Below are positions 7,992 to 14,190 of a DNA stretch of 38,849 bases, in pieces. The stretch comes from STD1-80 sp043802745 (GTDB lineage Bacteria; Patescibacteriota; Minisyncoccia; Minisyncoccales; CG1-02-41-26). Every line of letters begins with the position of its first letter. The first letter of the stretch is position 1. Both the position numbers and the translations under genes were made by a program. The stretch is taken from NCBI GenBank assembly GCA_043802745.1, contig JAZDKU010000026.1, positions 1 to 38,849 of the forward strand. Reading direction: 5' to 3'. The notes under the pieces were generated by a model. It searched no databases. It was not told the DNA's origin and saw only the letters and a list, made by a program, of their open reading frames with translations.

Positions 7992-9122
7992 ATGCAAAGA
8001 AAAAAAATATTACAGATAATAACACTTTCCGATTGGGGCGGGGCCCAGAGGGTTGTTTTTGATTTGGCTTGTAATTTAGACAAAGAAAAATTTCAAGTAG
8101 AAGTGGCTTGTTCCTCGGACGGGATTTTGGTTGAAAAATTAAGGGCTAGAAATATAAAAGTTTATGAAGTGAAAAATCTTGTTAGGCGCCTTTCTCTTAG
8201 CAATGATATTAAGGCATTCTTTGCTTTAAAAAAAATAATTAAAAAGGGCAAGTATGATATTGTTCATTGCCATTCAGCTAAGGCTGGGCTTTTGGGCCGC
8301 TTGGCTGGATTGCTTCTTGGGGTGAAAAAGATTTTTTACACTGTTCATTCTTGGAGTTTTTATAATAAAGGAGAGTTTGGCTTTTTAGGGAAATTTTTTA
8401 TAGCCATGGAAAAAACCGGCTCGATAGGGGCAAGCAAGATTATTTGTGTTTCCAATAGAGTAATGGGGGATGGTGTGAGGAAAAAGATTGCTAAGCCAAA
8501 AAAGTTTGTGTTAATCCAAAATGGCATTGATTTTAATGTGGAGAATAAGCGCGATGAAATAAGGGCTGTTTATGGCATAAAGCCAAAAGATATTGTGGTG
8601 GCTATGGTGGCAAGAATTGCCTATCCCAAAGATCCGCTTTTGTTTTTACAGCTCGCCAAAGAGGCTTTGAGGCAGGCCCAAGATGTTAAGTTTTTATTGT
8701 TGGGGGCAGGGCCATTGCAAGAGAAATGCCATAATTTTGTGGGAGCCAATGGCTTGGAAAACAAAATTTTGCTTTTGGGTGAAAAAGATCCCCTAGAAGC
8801 CAGAGAAATGTTTTTTAGCTTTGATATTTTTGTTTTGCTTTCTCATTTCGAGGGTATGCCTATTACTATTTTGGAGGCAATGTTTGCTGGTTTGCCAGTA
8901 GTAGCAAGCAATGTTGGGGGCATCCCCGAATTGATTGACTACGAAAAAGGAGGTTTCTTAGTTAAAAATAATTATTTTGGGGAAATAAAAGAGAAAATAG
9001 AATACTTAATAAAAAATCCCCAAATCAGAACCCAAATGGGGGACTACAACCTCGCCAAAGCCCAAACCAACTTCACCCTAGACAAAATGGTTTTTGAGTA
9101 TGAAAAATTATACCTCAGCTAA
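7992..9122 (+). CDS. Family 4 glycosyltransferase
   Basis: A 376-residue GT-B protein. The N-terminal domain has ITLSDWGGAQRVVFDLA and the DIVHCHSAKAGLLGRLAG donor/acceptor region; the C-terminal domain has VARIAYPKDPLLFLQLA and the EX7E nucleotide-sugar motif in FEGMPITILEAMFAGLPVVA. This layout is typical of capsule and O-antigen glycosyltransferases acting on undecaprenyl-linked sugars at the cytoplasmic membrane. It lies between two GC-rich hairpin elements that abut its 5' leader and its stop codon; the last two bases of its TAA are immediately followed by the next element. Confidence 0.92.
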   Translation: MQRKKILQIITLSDWGGAQRVVFDLACNLDKEKFQVEVACSSDGILVEKLRARNIKVYEVKNLVRRLSLSNDIKAFFALKKIIKKGKYDIVHCHSAKAGLLGRLAGLLLGVKKIFYTVHSWSFYNKGEFGFLGKFFIAMEKTGSIGASKIICVSNRVMGDGVRKKIAKPKKFVLIQNGIDFNVENKRDEIRAVYGIKPKDIVVAMVARIAYPKDPLLFLQLAKEALRQAQDVKFLLLGAGPLQEKCHNFVGANGLENKILLLGEKDPLEAREMFFSFDIFVLLSHFEGMPITILEAMFAGLPVVASNVGGIPELIDYEKGGFLVKNNYFGEIKEKIEYLIKNPQIRTQMGDYNLAKAQTNFTLDKMVFEYEKLYLS

Positions 9123-9165
9123 CCGACCCCACCCCTCGGCTTTCGGGCCGAGGAGTGGGGTCGGT
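9122..9165. repeat. 44-nt GC-rich hairpin element, CCCCACCCCTCC family (copy 3)
   Basis: Arms ACCGACCCCACCCCTCGGC and GCCGAGGAGTGGGGTCGGT with the family's C/A mismatch. The first base is the last base of the GT4 stop codon. It separates convergent genes. Confidence 0.9.
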
Positions 9166-9183
9166 CGGAATCAGTGTGAGAAA

Positions 9184-10494
9184 TTATTCGGTTTTGAAGA
9201 ATAATAAAAATGTTTTTAGGAGGATGCCCAGGTCTAATAAAAAAGACCTGTTTTTTATATAATATAAGTCGTATTGGAATTTTTCGTGGCTTTCTTCACG
9301 GCTTCTGGCGTATTGGATAAATCTTGTTTGCGCCCAGCCAGTAAAACCAGGCTTTATAATGTGTCGTAAATGATAGTGAGGGATTTCTTTTTCTAATTGG
9401 CGGACAAACTCTGGCCTCTCGGGCCTGGGCCCGGTTAAGGAAATATCTCCTTTTAAAACATTGAGCATCTGCGGGAATTCGTCAATATGAAATTTTTTTA
9501 AAACTCGCCCCACCGCGGTAACTCGTGGGTCTTTCTTGGTTGCCCAAACAGCTCCCATTTTTTCTGCATCTACAACCATAGACCTAAATTTAAAAATTAA
9601 AAAGTTTTTTCTATTCCGCCCCACCCGCTCTTGCTTATAAAATATTGGGCCTCGATCATCAAGCTTTATAGCTATAGCTGAAATAAGCCAGATAGGGGAG
9701 GTTATCACAACTAAAATACCAGCAATGACAAAATCAGAAATAATTTTTATTTTATCGTAAGTTGTTTTTTCGCTTTCTGATAAGTTTTTTAAAAACCAAG
9801 CTTGATTAACAAAATCAATGGGGATTTTACCAAGAATTTCTTCATAAGCCCTATCAAGAGAAAGAAAAGTAATTTTTAAGGGCAGGCATTGGTAAAGCTG
9901 GTCAGCTAGATTAGGATTTTTTTCAATATTTTCATTGATAATTAAAACATTGATTTTATATTTTTTAATTTGAGCTTGTAGGCTAGCTTTTTCATTTAAA
10001 AAACCGATTAGTTTGTAGCCAAGCTGGGGCTGATTTTTTATTTCATTTGATAGAGCCAACGACATTGGTCCCTTGCCCAAAAACGCGATATTTGCTCGAT
10101 AAACAGAAGAAAAAAGCGCGTAAAAAATTTTGCGCCATAAAAGTATTAAAGCAGCAAAAATAACAATATCCAAAAGCAAGTTTGTTTTTGGAGTAATGCC
10201 AAAAAAGGGAATTAAATAAAAGAAAGCCAGGCCAATTATTAAACAAACAGAAAAGCATTGAATCATTCTCTGGGCCAGCTCTCCCTTGGGTCCGATGGTT
10301 TTTAAGTCATAAAGACCAAAAATATAAAAAAGTATAATCCAAACAAGATAAATAAGAGCAAATGGCAACAAATGTTGGTTTAAAATACTAGAGTTAAAAC
10401 TGCCCCAGTAGCGGATGTTTAAAGCTAAAAGCAAAGCTAAAAAAGCCAATATAATATCGCCGATGGTTAAAATAAATTGTCTTAATTTGATCAT
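9184..10494 (-). CDS. Undecaprenyl-phosphate sugar phosphotransferase (WbaP/PglC-type polyprenol transferase)
   Basis: The 436-residue protein starts with four or five membrane helices (residues about 10-125), then a Rossmann-like CoA-binding-type domain, then the bacterial sugar transferase domain. The catalytic domain shows the membrane re-entrant helix around VIAGILVVITSPIWLI, the FYKQERVGRNRKNFLIFKFR motif, the conserved DE pair in KFHIDEFPQMLNVLKGD and the SLTGPRPERPEFV motif. It starts glycan synthesis by moving a sugar-1-phosphate onto undecaprenyl phosphate. It is divergent from the O-antigen ligase gene. Confidence 0.95.
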   Translation of the reverse strand: MIKLRQFILTIGDIILAFLALLLALNIRYWGSFNSSILNQHLLPFALIYLVWIILFYIFGLYDLKTIGPKGELAQRMIQCFSVCLIIGLAFFYLIPFFGITPKTNLLLDIVIFAALILLWRKIFYALFSSVYRANIAFLGKGPMSLALSNEIKNQPQLGYKLIGFLNEKASLQAQIKKYKINVLIINENIEKNPNLADQLYQCLPLKITFLSLDRAYEEILGKIPIDFVNQAWFLKNLSESEKTTYDKIKIISDFVIAGILVVITSPIWLISAIAIKLDDRGPIFYKQERVGRNRKNFLIFKFRSMVVDAEKMGAVWATKKDPRVTAVGRVLKKFHIDEFPQMLNVLKGDISLTGPRPERPEFVRQLEKEIPHYHLRHIIKPGFTGWAQTRFIQYARSREESHEKFQYDLYYIKNRSFLLDLGILLKTFLLFFKTE

Positions 10495-10518
10495 TATTCT
10501 ATTTTATATCAAAAAGAG

Positions 10519-10547
10519 TTGAAATTAAACAGGGGAACGGGTAGAAT
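10519..10547 (+). promoter_or_regulatory. Predicted sigma-70-type promoter of the O-antigen ligase gene
   Basis: TTGAAA (10519-10524), a 17-bp spacer and TAGAAT (10542-10547) lie in the 78-bp divergent gap; the predicted start site is about 20 nt before the ATG at 10573. Confidence 0.6.
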
Positions 10548-10572
10548 AGCTAATAACTAATAATAAATAATT

Positions 10573-12672
10573 ATGGGTAAAAATTCACGGTTAAAAAAAG
10601 AGAGAAAGTTGCAAGTTCAAGGCGGGCAGGCTGGCCCGCCCGCATCGCTACGCGAGCAAGCTCGCTTGCGAAGCGTTGCGGGCGGGGAGAAATTTTTAAC
10701 AACTATAATATTTTGGGGAGCTTCTTTGGCGCTTTTAACTCCCTTGATTTATAACTCTAAATATTATTTTCCGTTTGTTGGGCCAAAAAGCTTATACTTT
10801 ATGGTTTTTTGCCAGATAATATTTTTTTCCTGGCTTATTTTGGCTTTATATAATAAAAAATATCGGCCAAAAATGAACGCTGTTTTAATTGCTTTTGGCT
10901 TGTTTATATTTTTTATGATTGTTAGCTCTGTTTTTGGCGTTGACCCATCAAGATCTTTTTGGTCTAAGTTTGAAAGAATGTCTGGCACTTTAATGTGGCT
11001 AAATATGTTCGGGTTTTTCTTGGCCGTTTCTTCTACTTTCAAAAAAGTTTCAGATTGGAAAAGAATATTTTTTGTTTCTTTGGGTATAGCCTTGGTTGTT
11101 TCTCTTTGCGCAATTTTAGAGAAACTAGGCGTTAAGGCTGTTATTATTTCTGATCGGGGCGGGTTTACTTTGGGCAACACTTCATTTTTGGGGTCTTATT
11201 TAATTTTTAATTTTTTTATTGCTATTTATTTATTTTTTCAAGAAAGAAAAAATATTATTTTAAGGATTGCTTTGGGAGCTATGGCTGTTTTGTCAGTGGT
11301 GGCTATTTATCTGCAAGGGGCTAGGGCAGCTTTGGGTGTTTCTTTGGCTGGCCTTGTTTTAATTGGTGTTTTATACCTGGCTTTTAAGCTAAAAAACAGA
11401 GCAGTTAATTTAGTGGGCAAAATTGCTCTTTTTGTTGGATCTTTGGCGATTATTGTTTCAATTGTTTTAGTTTATTTACCTAATAACCCTGTGCATAATT
11501 TATTTGGCAAAATGGCTACGGAAGGAAGGTTTGCTAATTGGGCCATTGCCCAAAAGGGATTTCTAGAAAGGCCATTTTTTGGCTGGGGCCCGGAAACTTA
11601 TGACATTTTATTTCCAAAATATTTTAATCCTTGCTTGTTCACGCAAAAATGCGGGGGAGAGTTTTGGTTTGATAGAACCCATAATATTATTTTAGATACT
11701 TTGGTGGCCACAGGCGCTTTTGGGTTTTTAGCATATTTGGGTATGTTTTTTGCCTTAATATGGGTTTTGCGAAAAAAATATTTCAAAGATAAGGCCATTG
11801 ATTTTTGGAGCTTTGCTGTTTTTGTCGCTATTCCGGTGGCATATTTTGTGCAAAACTTAACAGTTTTTGATATGGTGGGCAGCTTGATGATGTTTGCTTT
11901 AACTTTATCTTTTGTGGCATTTTTAGCTACACAGCAATCGCCAGAAAAAACAAAAACTTATTTTACTCCCCAAAGCAAATGGCCCCTAGGGATTGCTTTG
12001 GTTGTCGGCTTATTGTGCATTTATTATTATGCTTACAAGCCTTGGCAGTTAGACAAAAATATAATTTTAACCATGCAACAGCAATATCAAGACCAACGCC
12101 AAGAGGCTTACAAGAAAACTTTAGAGATTTCTCCTTTGGGCAAATATCAGATTACAGATTTTTTTGCTGATAATTCATTGTCATTGGTGCAAAGAGATGC
12201 TAGCAAGGTAAAGCCAGAGGATGCCATAAGAGAGTTAGACTTTGTTATTAAGTTGGAAGAACAGCGCTTAAAAGACTCTCCGCTTGATTACCGAACCACT
12301 TTAAAGCTAGCCCAGCTTTACAATGCTTTAGTTATGTTTGACCAAGCTAAAATTGATATGGCGGTGCAGTATGGGGAGGTAGCTCTAAAACAATCGCCCA
12401 CTAACCAGCAGTCTTTTTGGGTGTTGGCGCAAACCATGCTTTACAAACAGGATTTTGCTAAGGCCAATGAATATGTGCAAAAAGCTTTGGATTTGGAGCC
12501 AGGGGTTTTGCGCTCTTATCAGATAGCTTCACAAGTGGCTTCTATCTCTGGCAATCAAGCCAGGGCCACAGAAATTGCCCAGCAAGCTGTGGCATTTAAC
12601 CCAGAGTGGCAAAAAGATTTTACTAGTTTATTGCCCCAAGTTAGTACGACCACTGCTTCCACTACGAAATAA
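10573..12672 (+). CDS. O-antigen ligase-family membrane protein with C-terminal TPR domain
   Basis: A 699-residue protein. About 10-12 membrane helices are followed by a soluble C-terminus with TPR-like repeats (YRTTLKLAQLYNALVMFDQA and WVLAQTMLYKQDFAKANEYV, among others). The large periplasmic loop has GRFANWAIAQKGFLERPFFGWGPE and the DRTHNIILDTLVATGAFG histidine motif of the Wzy_C/WaaL family. It would join lipid-linked glycan to an acceptor at the outer face of the membrane, possibly a protein given the TPRs. Residues about 17-38, between a Lys-rich start and the first helix, are encoded by a palindromic insertion (10621-10687). A plausible promoter lies at 10519-10547. Confidence 0.9.
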   Translation: MGKNSRLKKERKLQVQGGQAGPPASLREQARLRSVAGGEKFLTTIIFWGASLALLTPLIYNSKYYFPFVGPKSLYFMVFCQIIFFSWLILALYNKKYRPKMNAVLIAFGLFIFFMIVSSVFGVDPSRSFWSKFERMSGTLMWLNMFGFFLAVSSTFKKVSDWKRIFFVSLGIALVVSLCAILEKLGVKAVIISDRGGFTLGNTSFLGSYLIFNFFIAIYLFFQERKNIILRIALGAMAVLSVVAIYLQGARAALGVSLAGLVLIGVLYLAFKLKNRAVNLVGKIALFVGSLAIIVSIVLVYLPNNPVHNLFGKMATEGRFANWAIAQKGFLERPFFGWGPETYDILFPKYFNPCLFTQKCGGEFWFDRTHNIILDTLVATGAFGFLAYLGMFFALIWVLRKKYFKDKAIDFWSFAVFVAIPVAYFVQNLTVFDMVGSLMMFALTLSFVAFLATQQSPEKTKTYFTPQSKWPLGIALVVGLLCIYYYAYKPWQLDKNIILTMQQQYQDQRQEAYKKTLEISPLGKYQITDFFADNSLSLVQRDASKVKPEDAIRELDFVIKLEEQRLKDSPLDYRTTLKLAQLYNALVMFDQAKIDMAVQYGEVALKQSPTNQQSFWVLAQTMLYKQDFAKANEYVQKALDLEPGVLRSYQIASQVASISGNQARATEIAQQAVAFNPEWQKDFTSLLPQVSTTTASTTK
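10621..10687. repeat. GC-rich compound palindrome in frame at the N-terminus of the O-antigen ligase gene
   Basis: A small hairpin (GGCGGGC/GCCCGCC) overlaps a longer imperfect one whose arms run from CCCGCCCGCATCGCT (about 10636) to AGCGTTGCGGGCGGG (ending about 10686). It is far more GC-rich than the surrounding gene and encodes an Arg/Ala/Gly-rich stretch in the cytosolic leader of a membrane protein. No second copy is visible in the window. Confidence 0.8.
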
Positions 12673-12688
12673 TAACAAGATTTATTAG

Positions 12689-12755
12689 TTGTCATTCTGA
12701 GGGTAATCCCGAAGAATCTCGGCCGAGACCCTTCGCTAATCGCTCAGGGTGACAA
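12689..12755. repeat. TCATTCTGAG/CTCAGGGTGA palindromic element (copy 1)
   Basis: Outer arms TTGTCATTCTGAG and CTCAGGGTGACAA enclose GAAGAATCTC..GAGACCCTTC inner pairs, with unpaired side modules. In RNA the ATTC/GGGT mismatches become G-U pairs. It lies 17 nt after the O-antigen ligase stop. Confidence 0.9.
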
Positions 12756-12763
12756 TAGATGCC

Positions 12764-12792
12764 TTGACTTTTAGAGAGAAGTTTGCTAAGAT
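12764..12792 (+). promoter_or_regulatory. Predicted promoter upstream of murB
   Basis: TTGACT (12764-12769), 17-bp spacer, TAAGAT (12787-12792). The predicted transcript starts about 12800, in front of a small intrinsic terminator-like hairpin, suggesting a short leader RNA or attenuated expression of murB. Confidence 0.55.
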
Positions 12793-12827
12793 ACAAGTAT
12801 AAAGTGAGACAACTTCAAATGGGTAGG

Positions 12828-12852
12828 AGCCCCCTTTCGGGGGTTTTTGCTT
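12828..12852 (+). terminator. Terminator-like hairpin in the murB leader (possible attenuator)
   Basis: CCCCC TTTC GGGGG (12830-12843) followed by TTTTTGCTTTTT. It lies between a promoter and murB, so full termination would give a roughly 45-nt RNA and partial read-through would feed murB. Confidence 0.55.
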
Positions 12853-12924
12853 TTTATAAAATATGGTATATTAAATCTGGATGGGAGCGGCACTCACTTT
12901 ATAACATTTGGAGTACACCCTCCC

Positions 12925-12974
12925 GTCCATTGGCAGATAATTCTCCGAGGGGGGTGAATTGTCTGCCAATGGAC
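12925..12974. repeat. Palindrome covering the murB start codon
   Basis: Arms GTCCATTGGCAGATAATTC (12925-12943) and its complement (12956-12974) with one mismatch. The murB ATG (12969-12971) lies in the right arm and the only purine-rich SD-like stretch (GAGGGGGG, 12947-12954) lies in the loop. Confidence 0.85.
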
Positions 12975-13943
12975 ATTGAACAAAAAATAAAAAAGAATAT
13001 TAGCTTAAAAGATTTTACTTCTTTTAAAATAGGAGGCAAGGCTAAGTATTTTTTTAAAGCTGAAAACAAAGAAGAAATTATCGAAGCGATAAAATGGGCG
13101 CAACAAAAAAAGTTGCCTTTTTTTGTTTTAGGTGGAGGAAGTAATATACTTATCAGTGACAAGAAATTTAAGGGGCTAGCTATTAAGATTCAAGATTCAA
13201 GATTCAAGATTCAAGATTCAATAATAGAAGCAGAAGCTGGGGTGCCTCTGGGAAAAATAGTAGGGATAGCTTTGCAACAAGGATTAACAGGCATGGAGTG
13301 GGCTATGGGTATTCCTGGCACAGTTGGGGGAGCAATACACGGGAATGCGGGAGCTTTTGGCAAATCAATGGCTGACGCTGTAGAAGAAGTAGAAGTTTGC
13401 GGAGCCCAGCCCTCCAAAAAACTTGAGCTCAGTTCCGGGGAGGGCTGGGCTCCGCAAACTTTTAAAAAGGACGAATGTGAGTTTGGCTACAGAGATTCAA
13501 TTTTTAAAAGAAATAAAAATTTAATTATTTTATCTGCGAAAATAAAATTACAGAAAGGCGATAAAATAGAGATTGAAAAAAAGATGGCAGATTTTTTTAA
13601 AATAAAAAAACAAACCCAACCATTGGAATTTTTTTCTGCTGGCAGTGTGTTTAAGAATCAAGAATTAGGAATTAAGAATCAAGAATTGTTGAAACGATTT
13701 CCTGAATTAAAACAATTCCAAGATAAAAATATTATTCCATCTGCCTGGTTAATAGAAAAAGCTGGCTTAAAGGGTAAGAGGATTGGAGGGGTGGAAATAT
13801 CGCGAAAACATAGCAACTTTATTGTGAGCAATGGCCACGGGAAGGCTAGGGATGTGAAGAAATTGATTAACTTAATTAAAAAAACAGTTAAAAAAAAGTT
13901 TGGTGTTGATCTAGAAGAAGAAGTTCAGCTTATAAATTTTTAA
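12969..13943 (+). CDS. murB: UDP-N-acetylenolpyruvoylglucosamine reductase (MurB)
   Basis: FAD-dependent reductase that makes UDP-MurNAc for peptidoglycan. The ATG at 12969 gives the canonical start (KKNISLKDFTSFKIGGKA); the longer in-frame extension back to 12783 would run through the leader hairpin and is rejected. FAD-binding motifs LGGGSNIL and GIPGTVGGAIHGNAGAFG, the FGYRDSIFK motif and the C-terminal AGLKGKRIGG/HSNFIVN-like region are present. Residues about 142-164, just before FGYRDS, are encoded by the second fixed-loop palindrome (13394-13460). The direct repeats of the motif AAGATTCA at 13188-13220 (IQDSRFKIQDS) form another small local repeat expansion. Confidence 0.94.
   Translation: MDIEQKIKKNISLKDFTSFKIGGKAKYFFKAENKEEIIEAIKWAQQKKLPFFVLGGGSNILISDKKFKGLAIKIQDSRFKIQDSIIEAEAGVPLGKIVGIALQQGLTGMEWAMGIPGTVGGAIHGNAGAFGKSMADAVEEVEVCGAQPSKKLELSSGEGWAPQTFKKDECEFGYRDSIFKRNKNLIILSAKIKLQKGDKIEIEKKMADFFKIKKQTQPLEFFSAGSVFKNQELGIKNQELLKRFPELKQFQDKNIIPSAWLIEKAGLKGKRIGGVEISRKHSNFIVSNGHGKARDVKKLINLIKKTVKKKFGVDLEEEVQLINF
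13188..13220 (+). repeat. Short direct repeats inside murB
   Basis: The unit AAGATTC(A) recurs about four times in tandem, encoding a duplicated KIQDSRF-like stretch. A similar AAGAATC repeat occurs at 13652-13686. Both look like slippage expansions in surface loops. Confidence 0.7.
13394..13460. repeat. Fixed-loop palindromic element (copy 2), in frame within murB
   Basis: Perfect 22-bp arms at 13394-13415 and 13439-13460 enclose a 23-nt loop A6 CTTGAGCTCAG TTCCGG. Loop and innermost stem match copy 1 (389-456), but only the inner 8-9 stem bases are shared. It is read in a different frame from copy 1 (KKLELSS here). Confidence 0.92.
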
Positions 13944-13947
13944 TCAC

Positions 13948-13987
13948 TTATCCACAGGTTGACACTTTACATTAAAGTGCGAAAATA
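13948..13987 (+). promoter_or_regulatory. DnaA box plus TTGACA promoter before the tiny Lys-rich ORF
   Basis: A perfect DnaA box TTATCCACA (13948-13956) is followed two bases later by TTGACA (13959-13964). A weak -10 (GAAAAT, 13981-13986) lies at a 16-bp spacing. The same 9-mer recurs before secD and before the last gene. Confidence 0.5.
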
Positions 13988-14038
13988 AATAAAGGATGAC
14001 AGCATAGTCGACTGTCAAAAAATACTAAAAATAAAAAG

Positions 14039-14083
14039 ATGGCCGCAAAAAAGAAAGCAAAGAAAGGAGCAAAAAAGAAATAG
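14039..14083 (+). CDS. 14-residue Lys/Ala-rich micro-ORF
   Basis: ATG at 14039 to TAG at 14081-14083 encodes MAAKKKAKKGAKKK, a pure polycation like a piece of a histone H1 tail. It has its own upstream TTGACA/DnaA-box region and is followed within 12 nt by a strong hairpin terminator, so it sits in what looks like a self-contained transcription unit. Short Lys/Ala-rich proteins are common in CPR genomes. I cannot show that it is translated; no clear Shine-Dalgarno site is present, and the alternative is that the unit makes a small RNA. Confidence 0.4.
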   Translation: MAAKKKAKKGAKKK

Positions 14084-14094
14084 TTCCTTTTCTC

Positions 14095-14163
14095 TCAAAC
14101 AAATCCCCGCTTAGTAAGCGTCCGCCTAAGGCGGACCTTTACCCAGCGGGGATTTTCGTTTGA
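14095..14163. terminator. Long hairpin terminator between the micro-ORF and secA
   Basis: TCAAACAAATCCCCGCT (14095-14111) pairs with AGCGGGGATTTTCGTTTGA (14145-14163), with an inner hairpin GTCCGCC/GGCGGAC at 14120-14136. AT-rich flanks make it able to act in both directions. Confidence 0.75.
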
Positions 14164-14168
14164 TTTTG

Positions 14169-14177
14169 TGCTATGAT
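14169..14177 (+). promoter_or_regulatory. Extended -10 promoter of secA
   Basis: TGC-TATGAT with the -10 at 14172-14177; transcription would start about 7 nt before the secA ATG at 14191, giving an almost leaderless mRNA. Confidence 0.5.
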
Positions 14178-14190
14178 GCAATAAACATAT

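Noticed and set aside
12783..12968. 62-residue N-terminal extension of MurB
   Set aside because: It would translate the leader hairpins and precede the canonical MurB start; family length fits the ATG at 12969.
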